From positions 1 to 64,000 of the forward strand of contig NZ_JAAQWN010000007.1 in NCBI RefSeq assembly GCF_012985465.1: a stretch of DNA of 64,000 nucleotides, given 5' to 3'. The notes under the pieces are model-generated. The model did no database searches. It saw only the letters and a list, made by a program, of their open reading frames with translations, and was not told the origin of the DNA. Shown here in pieces: positions 16,118 through 24,160 of this stretch (position 1 is the stretch's first letter; each line of letters begins with the position of its first letter). Both the position numbers and the translations under genes were made by a program. The DNA comes from Pseudomonas sp. WS 5079. GTDB taxonomy: Bacteria; Pseudomonadota; Gammaproteobacteria; Pseudomonadales; Pseudomonadaceae.

Positions 16118-17458
16118 TTACAACAGCGGCAGCGAGTAGCTAAGGATCAGACGGTTTTCGTCCTGGTTACGCGTGCTTGCGATGTCGCTGCGCCACATGG
16201 CGTTTTTCCAGGTCACGCCGAGGTTTTTCAGCGGACCTTCTTGCACTACGTATGCAACAGTGATGTCACGCTCCCACTCGGACTGGCCGGTGAACTCGCC
16301 ACGGGTGCTCGAAACGGTGTCGATATCGTCACCCTTCAGGTAGATCACACCAGCGGTCAGGCCAGCCAGGCCCACCTTGGCGAAATCGTAGGAGTAGCGA
16401 GCTTGCCAGGTACGCTCGCCAGCGCGGGCGAACTTCTGGATTTGCATATCGGTAGTCAGGTAAGCCGACGAGCCGTCACCCTGGTTCAACCAAGGGAAGT
16501 CGCTGCTGCCATTGCTGACCTGATAACCACCACCGAAGGTATGACCGGCAACGGAGTACAGGAACAAGCCGCTGTACAGGTTGTTATCAACCTTGCCGCG
16601 ACCGGAGTTGACACCGTTGTAGTTGCCCGACGAGAAGTAAGCAGACTGGTTGCCGTTGTTACCGTCATCGGAGCTGTTGAAATAGCGCAGGTCAGACTTC
16701 AGAACGCCTGGACCGATGGCCCAGTTGTGGGTCAGGCCCAGGAAGTGTTGCTTGTAGAAATCTTCCAGATTGCCGTAGTAGTACTGGGCAGTCAGGTCCT
16801 TGGTGAGCTTGTAGTCACCGCCGGCATAGATGAACTTGTTGCTGTCGCGCCAGTTAACGCCACGGCTGTTCGCGCCGGAGATCGACAGGTTCTCGTTGTT
16901 GCTGGAGTTACGGCCCTTGGCCTTTTCGATCTGACCGCCAACCAGCGTCAAATCTGTGATTTCGTTAGTGGTGATCTGACCACCTTGGAAAGTCTGCGGC
17001 AGCAGACGACCATCGTTGGTAACGATAACCGGCAGCTTGGGTTGCAAAGTCCCCAGTTTCAGCTCGGTTTGGGAGATCTTGGCTTTGGCTGTCAGACCCA
17101 GGCTCGAGTAGTTATCAACAGCTTTGCCGTTGGACTCGCTTGGGAAGATAGTGCCACCGTAAGCGGAGCCAGTGTTGCCGTTGGTGCCGCCGCCCGAATC
17201 AAGACGGATACCCAACAGGCCAATGGCATCAACACCGAAGCCAACAGTACCCTGCGTGTAACCGGAGGTGAAACGCAGATCGAAGCCTTGGCCCCACTCT
17301 TCGTTCTTGTTCGCGCCGGCGCCTTCACGGTTGTCGGAGTTGATGTAAAAGTTACGCAGACCCAGTGTGGCCTTGCTGTCTTCAACAAAACCAGCGGCGC
17401 CAGCTTGCTGGGCCAAAACCCCAGCTGCGACGGCGAACGCCAATGTGGACTTCTTCAT
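16118..17458 (-). CDS. OprD-family outer-membrane porin
   Basis: This 446-residue porin has a signal peptide (MKKSTLAFAVAAGVLA... cleaved near AGAAG) and the OprD-family start GFVEDSKATLGLRNFYINSD. It ends in a beta-strand (LILSYSLPLL). Members form 18-stranded barrels for small organic acids, amino acids or other anions. GAGGAG precedes the start. It has no cysteine and only two internal methionines. Its place between lsfA and tauA suggests it may admit organosulfonates, an inference from context. OprE is the closest name I would consider. Confidence 0.88.
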   Translation of the reverse strand: MKKSTLAFAVAAGVLAQQAGAAGFVEDSKATLGLRNFYINSDNREGAGANKNEEWGQGFDLRFTSGYTQGTVGFGVDAIGLLGIRLDSGGGTNGNTGSAYGGTIFPSESNGKAVDNYSSLGLTAKAKISQTELKLGTLQPKLPVIVTNDGRLLPQTFQGGQITTNEITDLTLVGGQIEKAKGRNSSNNENLSISGANSRGVNWRDSNKFIYAGGDYKLTKDLTAQYYYGNLEDFYKQHFLGLTHNWAIGPGVLKSDLRYFNSSDDGNNGNQSAYFSSGNYNGVNSGRGKVDNNLYSGLFLYSVAGHTFGGGYQVSNGSSDFPWLNQGDGSSAYLTTDMQIQKFARAGERTWQARYSYDFAKVGLAGLTAGVIYLKGDDIDTVSSTRGEFTGQSEWERDITVAYVVQEGPLKNLGVTWKNAMWRSDIASTRNQDENRLILSYSLPLL

Positions 17459-17827
17459 GTACCGCTCCTCTCGTTTCTAATTTTTGTAGTTCTTTGGTCT
17501 CGGGTCTGACGCCCTCGATCCACAGATGCGCGATTAGCGCCAGATCGTGACTGACAAGTCAATCGTAACCTTGTGTGTCTACTACCTTCGTCTAATCGCA
17601 GTTGATTTGGTCCCTGCAGGGTAATGAGTTTTTCATACACCCAAAAAGAATTATTTCATCCTTTTTCATACTATTCAGGAATAACACTTTCCATGGCGCG
17701 ACAATCCCGCAGCGGGGTATCGCTCCATAAGCTAATTCCTAAAGGGTATTTATTGGCCATTTTTTAGATCGTTTAGTGTGAGCAGAATCTCGCACACGTC
17801 ACTCACGATCAAAAAGGCGACGCCATC
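17459..17827. promoter_or_regulatory. Divergent porin/tauA control region
   Basis: This 369-bp gap between the divergent porin and tauA genes is AT-rich in its right half. It has TATTTATT at 17747-17754, a core also seen near lsfA and the TonB receptor, and a TAATTCCTAAAGGG stretch just before it. The long porin-side leader (17459-17600) shows no ORF or clear riboswitch. No better feature was found. Confidence 0.5.
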
Positions 17828-18814
17828 ATGGCCAAACGCGCATCCTCTAGTCAATTTGTTACAGTTTTACTATCGCTTACACTTTCTTTTGGGGTGCAGG
17901 CCGCCAACCTCACCATCGGTTATCAGACCGGCATCGATCCGAGCAAAGTGCCCCAGGCCGATGGTGTTTATGAGCAGGCCATCGGCGAGAAAATCGACTG
18001 GCGCCGCTTCAATAGCGGCCCGGACGTGGTCACCGCGATTGCCTCCGGCGATGTGCAGATCGGCAACCTCGGCTCCAGCCCGTTGGCGGCCGCCGCATCC
18101 CGCAATCTACCCATCGTAGCCTTCATCGTATCGGCTCAGATCAATAGTTCTGAAGCTTTGGTAGTGCGTAACGGCAGCCAAATTGACGCACCCAAGGACC
18201 TGATCGGCAAAACCATTGCCACACCTTTTGTCTCCACATCCCACTACAGCCTGCTCGGGGCCTTGAAACACTGGGGCCTGGACACCACCCAGGTGAAAGT
18301 GGTGAACCTGCAACCAGGCGAAATTGCCGCAGCCTGGAAACGCGGGGATATCGATGGTGCCTTTGTCTGGTCGCCCGCCCTGGGGGAAATCCGCAAGACC
18401 GGCAAGACGTTGACCGACGCCGCCGAGGTGGGCCAATGGGGCGCGCCGACGTTCGAGGTGTGGGTGGCGCGCAAGGACTTTGCCGAGAAACATCCGGAGG
18501 TCGTGGCCAAGTTTGCCAAGGTCACCCTGGATTCGTTTGCCGAGTACGCAGCGCACAAATCCGAGTGGACGGCGGATTCGGTACCGGTGCAGAAGATCGC
18601 CCGGTTGACCGGCGCAAACGCCGCAGACATCCCCGAACTGCTGGAAGGCAGCACCTTCCCCGATGCACAGGCGCAGCGAACCGACGCCTTGCTCAATGGT
18701 GGGACAGCCAAGGCCATTGGGGAGACGGCGAAATTTCTTAAGGAACAAGGGAAAGTAGAGACCGTGTTACCGGACTATTCGGCCTATGTGACCGGAAAAT
18801 TCATCAAAGAATAA
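17828..18814 (+). CDS. tauA: Taurine-binding periplasmic protein (TauA-like), orphan
   Basis: This 328-residue TauA/SsuA-family binding protein has a signal peptide cleaved near VQAAN and the start LTIGYQTGIDPSKVPQADG. The segment GEIAAAWKRGDIDGAFVWSPALGEI is typical of TauA. It has no cysteine and no methionine after the start, as expected of a protein made during sulfur starvation. No tauB, tauC or tauD follows; the next gene is argA on the other strand beyond a REPIN. The protein could feed SsuBC or a transporter elsewhere. The ribosome-binding site is weak. Confidence 0.85.
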   Translation: MAKRASSSQFVTVLLSLTLSFGVQAANLTIGYQTGIDPSKVPQADGVYEQAIGEKIDWRRFNSGPDVVTAIASGDVQIGNLGSSPLAAAASRNLPIVAFIVSAQINSSEALVVRNGSQIDAPKDLIGKTIATPFVSTSHYSLLGALKHWGLDTTQVKVVNLQPGEIAAAWKRGDIDGAFVWSPALGEIRKTGKTLTDAAEVGQWGAPTFEVWVARKDFAEKHPEVVAKFAKVTLDSFAEYAAHKSEWTADSVPVQKIARLTGANAADIPELLEGSTFPDAQAQRTDALLNGGTAKAIGETAKFLKEQGKVETVLPDYSAYVTGKFIKE

Positions 18815-18824
18815 ACCCTCCCCC

Positions 18825-18914
18825 TGTAGGAGCCGGCTTGCCGGCGATGGCGGTGGGCCAGTTAACAAAGATGTCGACTGATACACCGCCATCGCGGGCA
18901 AGCCCGCTCCTACA
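18825..18914. repeat. REPIN, TGTAGGAGCCGG variant
   Basis: The left arm begins TGTAGGAGCCGGCTTGCCGGCGATGGCGG-like (from 18825) and the right arm ends in GCCCGCTCCTACA (18914). The left arm has CCGG where the right has the complement of GCGGG, so the two arms differ slightly. It lies between convergent tauA and argA and may serve as a transcript end for both. Confidence 0.85.
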
Positions 18915-18929
18915 TTGGATGGGTGGCGC

Positions 18930-20228
18930 TTATAAGGTCTTTTCGAAGATCTTCGAATTACGCTGGAAGTTGTACAGCGAAGCCCGCGCCGATGGCAGGC
19001 GATCGACACTGCTCGGCACGAATCCGCGCTCGCGGAACCAGTGGGCGGTGCGGGTCGTCAGCACGAACAAGGTCTTCAAGCCTTGGGTGCGGGCGCGGGT
19101 TTCGATGCGCTCCAATAGCTCATCGCCACGGCCACCATGGCGATACTCCGGATTGACCGCCAGGCACGCCAGTTCGCCAGCATCCGAGTCGGCAATCGGG
19201 TATAGCGCGGCGCAGGCGATGATCATGCCTTCGCGTTCCACCACGCTGAACTGCTCGATTTCCCGCTCCAGCACTTCCCGCGAGCGGCGCACCAGGATCC
19301 CCTGCTCTTCCAGCGGGCTGATCAAGTCCAGCAAGCCACCGACGTCTTCAATCGCCGCCTCACGCACCAGCTCGAACTGCTCCTGAGCCACCAGGGTACC
19401 GCCGCCGTCGCGGGTGAAAAGTTCGGTCAACAGCGCACCGTCCTCGACATAACTGACGATATGGCTGCGCCCCACGCCCCCACGACAGGCCTCGGCCGCC
19501 GCATCCAGCAGCTCGGCCTGGTAATTGTTGCCCAGGCGTTGCAGGTGCGCCGGCACTTGTTGCGGACGCAGTTCGCGCACCAGCCGGCCATTTTCGTCGA
19601 TCAGGCCCAGGTCTGCGCCGAACAGCAGCAGCTTGTCGGCGCCCAGGTCGATGGCGGCGCGGGTGGCGACGTCTTCACAAGCGAGGTTGAAAATCTCCCC
19701 GGTCGGCGAATAGCCCAACGGCGACAGCACGACGATGGAGCGCTCGTCCAACAGGCGATTGATGCCCTTGCGGTCGACCCGGCGCACTTCGCCAGTGTGG
19801 TGGTAGTCGATGCCGTCCAGCACACCGATCGGCCGCGCGGTCACCAGGTTGCCACTGGCCACCCGCAGGCGCGAGCCCTGCATCGGCGAAGACGCCATGT
19901 CCATGGACAGCCGCGCTTCAATGGCAATGCGCAGGTGGCCGACCGCGTCGATCACGCACTCAAGGGTTGCCGCATCGGTGATGCGCATGCCGTCGTGGTA
20001 ATGCGGGGTCAGGCCGCGAGCGGCAAGGCGGGTTTCGATTTGCGGGCGCGAACCATGCACCAGCACCAGGCGCACGCCGAGGCTGTGCAGCAGCACCAGG
20101 TCGTGGACGATATTGCCGAAGTTGGGGTGATCCACACCGTCGCCCGGCAGCATGACCACAAAGGTGCAGTCACGGTGGGCATTGATGTAGGGCGAAGCGT
20201 GACGAAGCCAATTGACGTATTCGGGCAT
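18930..20228 (-). CDS. argA: N-acetylglutamate synthase
   Basis: This 432-residue classical ArgA makes N-acetylglutamate from glutamate and acetyl-CoA, the first step of arginine synthesis. Residues 1 to about 290 form an amino-acid-kinase-like domain (VHGSRPQIETRL; VVLSPLGYSPTGE). The C-terminus is a GNAT acetyltransferase with the acetyl-CoA loop NPEYRHGGRGDELL. Length and order fit the family. AGG lies just upstream of the start. The argE gene lies 135 bp upstream in the same direction. Confidence 0.95.
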   Translation of the reverse strand: MPEYVNWLRHASPYINAHRDCTFVVMLPGDGVDHPNFGNIVHDLVLLHSLGVRLVLVHGSRPQIETRLAARGLTPHYHDGMRITDAATLECVIDAVGHLRIAIEARLSMDMASSPMQGSRLRVASGNLVTARPIGVLDGIDYHHTGEVRRVDRKGINRLLDERSIVVLSPLGYSPTGEIFNLACEDVATRAAIDLGADKLLLFGADLGLIDENGRLVRELRPQQVPAHLQRLGNNYQAELLDAAAEACRGGVGRSHIVSYVEDGALLTELFTRDGGGTLVAQEQFELVREAAIEDVGGLLDLISPLEEQGILVRRSREVLEREIEQFSVVEREGMIIACAALYPIADSDAGELACLAVNPEYRHGGRGDELLERIETRARTQGLKTLFVLTTRTAHWFRERGFVPSSVDRLPSARASLYNFQRNSKIFEKTL

Positions 20229-20363
20229 AAAACCTGGGCCTGTAATAAAAAGCAGCCAAAAAAGGATGAATCGCTAAACGCACAGCGGGCTGATGGTTAT
20301 CGTCGGAACAGGCTTGGCGACACGCTCGCTCTCCTTCTATGTACGGGGTGCAATGGAGTTAAT

Positions 20364-21512
20364 TTATGCAGGTTTGAGGCAGTAGTGTTCAATCAATTCC
20401 CGCAATAGACGCACTGTAGGCGTCAAGCGTGACATTTCAAGGTACTCGCCCGGCTGGTGGGCGCAGGCGATATCCCCAGGGCCGAGCACCAGGGTTTCAC
20501 AACCAAGGCGCTGAAGATAAGGCGCTTCAGTGCCGAACGCTACTGCTTCGGCACGATGACCGGTCAAACGTTCCGCGACCCGCACCAGCTCCGCATCTTC
20601 CGGCTGCTCGAAGGGCGGCACTTCGGGGAACAGTGGCGCGTAGTCGATCTGCACCTGATGGCGCTCGGCGATGGGCGTCAGCTTCTGGCGGATGGCGTCG
20701 CGCAACACCTGGGGATCCATGCCGGGCAAGGGCCGCAGGTCGAACTCCAGGGAGCACTGGCCGCAAATGCGGTTGGGGTTATCGCCGCCGTGGATGCAGC
20801 CAAAATTCAAGGTCGGCTGGGGCACGCTGAACTGGGGGTTGCGGTACTCCCGCTGCCAGGCCAGGCGCAGGCCGCGCAGCTCGCCCATGGCGTCATGCAT
20901 GGCTTCGAGGGCGCTGTGGCCCAGGCTTGGGTCCGACGAATGGCCACTGCGTCCGAGAATATCGATGCGCTCCATCATCACGCCTTTGTGCAGGCGGATC
21001 GGCTTGAGGCCCGTGGGCTCGCCAATCACCGCGGCACGCCCCAGCGGGCGACCGGCCGCAGCCAGGTCGCGGGCGCCGGCCATGGAGCTTTCTTCATCGC
21101 AGGTGGCGAGGATCAGCAGCGGCTGCTTGAACGGTTGGTCGAGCAGCGGCAAGACGGCTTCGATGGCCAGCGCGAAAAAACCCTTCATGTCGCAGCTACC
21201 CAATCCTACCCAGCGCCCGTCCACTTCCGTCAACTTCAAAGGATCGGTCTGCCATAGCGCTTCATCGTACGGCACGGTATCGCTATGCCCCGCCAGCACC
21301 AGGCCACCGGGGCCGCTGCCGAAGCTGGCCAACAGGTTAAACTTGCCGGGGCTGACCTGCTGGATATCGCAGGCAAAACCCAAATCGCCGAGCCAGGTGG
21401 CGAGCAAATCGATCACCGGGCGGTTGGTCTGGTCGAGAGACGCTTGGGTACAACTGACAGAGGGCGCGGCAATCAGTGCGGCAAATTGTTCTTTCATGGA
21501 CGGTAAAGGCAT
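20364..21512 (-). CDS. argE: Acetylornithine deacetylase
   Basis: This 382-residue M20-family metallopeptidase hydrolyses N-acetylornithine to ornithine and acetate. Metal-binding segments are clear: LAGHSDTVPYDE (His and Asp), ATCDEESSMAGA (two Glu) and the C-terminal GDIACAHQPGEYLE (His). The start chosen is the ATG at 21512 (MPLPSMKEQ), matching the usual Pseudomonas N-terminus and having GAGAGA upstream; the internal MKEQ start has no ribosome-binding site. With argA it forms an arginine-synthesis pair. Confidence 0.92.
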   Translation of the reverse strand: MPLPSMKEQFAALIAAPSVSCTQASLDQTNRPVIDLLATWLGDLGFACDIQQVSPGKFNLLASFGSGPGGLVLAGHSDTVPYDEALWQTDPLKLTEVDGRWVGLGSCDMKGFFALAIEAVLPLLDQPFKQPLLILATCDEESSMAGARDLAAAGRPLGRAAVIGEPTGLKPIRLHKGVMMERIDILGRSGHSSDPSLGHSALEAMHDAMGELRGLRLAWQREYRNPQFSVPQPTLNFGCIHGGDNPNRICGQCSLEFDLRPLPGMDPQVLRDAIRQKLTPIAERHQVQIDYAPLFPEVPPFEQPEDAELVRVAERLTGHRAEAVAFGTEAPYLQRLGCETLVLGPGDIACAHQPGEYLEMSRLTPTVRLLRELIEHYCLKPA

Positions 21513-21672
21513 GCGCTGTCTCTCAACTTCCACAGATGAAACCCATCATAGAACCATCCGCGCTGCACAATAAACCCGTTACGGCACGTTGCCCGGCTCA
21601 GTCCTGTACACTGCACGGCCTTGGCAGCCACCTATTCTCCCGGCTGCACTCCCGATCCTGGATGTTCCGGCC

Positions 21673-23040
21673 ATGCAAAAAGAAACCGAAATCAAGCTCC
21701 GCGTCAGCCGCGAGACCCTCGCCGCGCTGCGTGAGCACCCGCTCCTGAAAAAACGTAACAAAAGTGGCTGGGAACGCCGTGAGTTGATGAACCAGTACTT
21801 CGACACCCCCGAGCGCGACCTGGCCCAGGCCAAGGTTGCCCTGCGCCTGCGCAAGGATGGGGACGAAGTGATCCAGACCCTCAAGACCCGTGGCCACAGC
21901 GTTGCCGGCTTGTCGGAGCGCAATGAATACGACTGGAAACTGGCCAAGGCCAAGCTCGACGTGAAGAAACTCGACGGTGAGTGCTGGCCCGAGCAACTGG
22001 CCGAGTTGGACAAAAAGACCCTCAAGCCGATCTTCACCACCGACTTCGTACGCGAACGTGCCGAGATCGCCTGGGGCCGTGGCAAGGCCAAGGTGGTGAT
22101 CGAAGCCGCCCTGGACCTGGGCCAGGTGATTGTCGGCAAGCAGAAGGAAGAAATCTGCGAGCTGGAACTGGAACTGCGCGAAGGCGAGCCCGCCGCCCTC
22201 CTGGAACTGGCAGCCGAGCTGGCGCAAACCCTGGCGCTGATGCCGTGTGATATCAGCAAGGCCGAGCGCGGCTATCGCCTGTTCGACGCCAACAGCTACT
22301 CCCTGAGCCTGCCGGCCCCGCAACTGCAACCACAAATGCCCCTGGACGACGCCTTCGCCGCGCTGACCTGGCATTTGCTGGGCAGCAGCCAGCGCCTGGC
22401 CGAGCAGTACCGTTTCAACGGTCACTGGCGCCTGTTGCAGGACTGGGTAGACAACCTCGCCGAAATGCGCGCCCTGATCGGCAGCCTTGGCCAGGCCGCG
22501 CCGCGCCAATCCACCAGCGAACTGCGCAGCGCCCTCGACGCCCTTTTGGAAGACTGGCGCCCGCTGGTCCAGGCCGGTGAAGACGATGAAGACGTGCGCA
22601 AGGCCGCGCCAGAACAGTTCCTCGAAGAATTGACCGACGTGCGCTGGGGCCTGTTCTCACTGAACACTTCGCGCTGGTTGCTGGCCCGCACCTGGACCCT
22701 GGACCGCAATGTGCGTGGCAACCGCCAGGGCGCCGCCCAGGTCGCCAACTGGCTGCCGCGCCTGCTGGCCGACGAAGCCGTGGCCCTGCGCCTGCCGCGC
22801 TACCAGCAACAGCCCGAAGACCTGGCCGAGCAACTGCCGCGCATCGAGCGTCTGCAGGCCTGGCTGCATCACGCCCGCCACCTGCTGGAGATCCCGGAGC
22901 TGGATCGTTTGTACGGCGAGTTGAACAAGTTGGCGGCCCTGGCCAACCAGCCGATCACCGATGAGTCGCTGGATGCGCGGATGCATCAGGTGATTGCGGT
23001 GTATCAGAACCGTGCCTGGAAGACTTTGTTGCGCATGTAA
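21673..23040 (+). CDS. CYTH and CHAD domain protein (inorganic triphosphatase-like)
   Basis: This 455-residue protein has two domains. The N-terminal CYTH domain (about 1-205) starts with the signature ExExK (ETEIKL, residues 4-8) and has the basic strand residues expected to bind triphosphate in a metal-dependent tunnel. The C-terminal CHAD domain (about 215-455) is helical and rich in histidine and arginine, likely polyphosphate-binding. YgiF of E. coli has the same layout and hydrolyses tripolyphosphate. The ATG at 21673 is preferred because the 28 upstream codons are not family-like. Confidence 0.88.
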   Translation: MQKETEIKLRVSRETLAALREHPLLKKRNKSGWERRELMNQYFDTPERDLAQAKVALRLRKDGDEVIQTLKTRGHSVAGLSERNEYDWKLAKAKLDVKKLDGECWPEQLAELDKKTLKPIFTTDFVRERAEIAWGRGKAKVVIEAALDLGQVIVGKQKEEICELELELREGEPAALLELAAELAQTLALMPCDISKAERGYRLFDANSYSLSLPAPQLQPQMPLDDAFAALTWHLLGSSQRLAEQYRFNGHWRLLQDWVDNLAEMRALIGSLGQAAPRQSTSELRSALDALLEDWRPLVQAGEDDEDVRKAAPEQFLEELTDVRWGLFSLNTSRWLLARTWTLDRNVRGNRQGAAQVANWLPRLLADEAVALRLPRYQQQPEDLAEQLPRIERLQAWLHHARHLLEIPELDRLYGELNKLAALANQPITDESLDARMHQVIAVYQNRAWKTLLRM

Positions 23041-23047
23041 GATTGCT

Positions 23048-23129
23048 ATCGCGGGCAAGCCCGCTCCCACACTCGAACCGATTTGCTCTGGAACACTCGG
23101 TCAACTGTGGGAGCGGGCTTGCCCGCGAT
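23048..23129. repeat. REP pair with GTGGGAG ends facing inward
   Basis: Arms ATCGCGGGCAAGCCCGCTCCCAC (23048-23070) and its exact inverted copy (23107-23129) are separated by 36 bp. The order is opposite to the other REPINs here, in which GTGGGAG is at the outer ends. It lies between convergent genes and could act as a bidirectional transcript end. Confidence 0.88.
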
Positions 23130-23142
23130 GACACCCGCTCTA

Positions 23143-23613
23143 TCACCGCAACACTGGCAGGCTGGTGGTGGACTTGATCTCCGACAGCGCCACAATCGAA
23201 TTGACCTCCTGAATCCCCGGCACCATCGACAGTTTCTCGAAGAAGAAACGCTCATATGCCTCGATATCCGAGGTGACAATGCGCAGTAGAAAATCCACCG
23301 ACCCCATCAGCACATAACACTCCAGCACTTGCGGGAACCCGCGGATCGCCTCGGTGAATTCCGTGAAGTTGGAGCGCCCGTGGGCGTTGAGTTTGACCTC
23401 GGCAAAGATCTGCGTATTAAGGCCGATTTTCTTGCGGTCGAGCAGCGTTACCTGGGCGCGAATCACCCCCTCCTCCTTGAGCCGCTGAATCCGCCGCCAG
23501 CAGGGCGACTGCGACAGGCCGACCTGTTCGGCAATCTGCGCGCTGGAGAGCGACGCGTCTTCCTGGAGCAGTGCCAGGATCCGGCGGTCGTAGACGTCCA
23601 ACTCACTGTGCAT
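23143..23613 (-). CDS. Lrp/AsnC-family transcriptional regulator
   Basis: This 156-residue regulator has an N-terminal winged helix (about 6-60, LSSAQIAEQVGLSQSPCWRRIQRLKEEG) and a C-terminal ligand-binding RAM/ACT domain (LECYVLMGSVDFLLRIV). The SQSPCWRRI recognition helix is the common Lrp pattern. The start has no strong ribosome-binding site. It is divergent from a small ACT-like gene at 23741; the 127-bp AT-rich gap between them is a likely autoregulated promoter region. An amino acid is the likely ligand; which one cannot be told. Confidence 0.9.
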   Translation of the reverse strand: MHSELDVYDRRILALLQEDASLSSAQIAEQVGLSQSPCWRRIQRLKEEGVIRAQVTLLDRKKIGLNTQIFAEVKLNAHGRSNFTEFTEAIRGFPQVLECYVLMGSVDFLLRIVTSDIEAYERFFFEKLSMVPGIQEVNSIVALSEIKSTTSLPVLR

Positions 23614-23740
23614 AAAAATACCTATTAATCCAGTTTCTGCGAATTACCTTATTCATATATAAGGCATATCACTCCAACATAGATAAGAAATACCCCACAC
23701 CCCATGTAAAAATTTCTCCAGTCAAATTTGGAGAACGGCC

Positions 23741-24076
23741 ATGCATTCAATTCCATCCAGCCCCACCACCCGCGTCGATGCCTGGGCCGTCAGCAACAGC
23801 CATTGCCAGGCGCGCTACCAGATCCTCGCCGAAGCCGAGCCCGATGTGCTGTGCCGGATCCTCAATTTCTTCGCCTTGCAGTTTTTGGTGCCGCAGCAGG
23901 TGACCGTGATGCGCGACGATGACCTGCTGAACATCGACGTAGTGATGGATGGCCTGAGCTGGCACCGCGCCCAGGTGATCGGCGAAAAACTTCGTAACCT
24001 GATCAGCGTGTGCTCGCTGGAACTACAACCCGTTGAATCCACAAGGCTACAAACCGTGCAGGCGGTGGCTCAGTAA
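23741..24076 (+). CDS. Small ACT-like protein of unknown function
   Basis: This 111-residue protein is not firmly recognised. The central part (QARYQILAEAEPDVLCRILNF through LNIDVVMDGLSWHRAQVIGEKLRNL) has the beta-alpha-beta-beta-alpha-beta pattern and phrasing of small ACT domains such as the regulatory subunit of acetolactate synthase II. No catalytic partner is adjacent. It starts 127 bp from a divergent Lrp-type regulator whose C-terminal domain has a related fold, so the two may respond to, or influence, the same amino acid. GGAGA lies upstream of the ATG. Confidence 0.65.
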   Translation: MHSIPSSPTTRVDAWAVSNSHCQARYQILAEAEPDVLCRILNFFALQFLVPQQVTVMRDDDLLNIDVVMDGLSWHRAQVIGEKLRNLISVCSLELQPVESTRLQTVQAVAQ

Positions 24077-24160
24077 AAACCGGCAATAACCCGCTGGGCG
24101 ACAGCGACCAGGATCGGACTAGCCTTGGCGCTGCTGCTTCAAACCGCCCAGGAAACCGCC

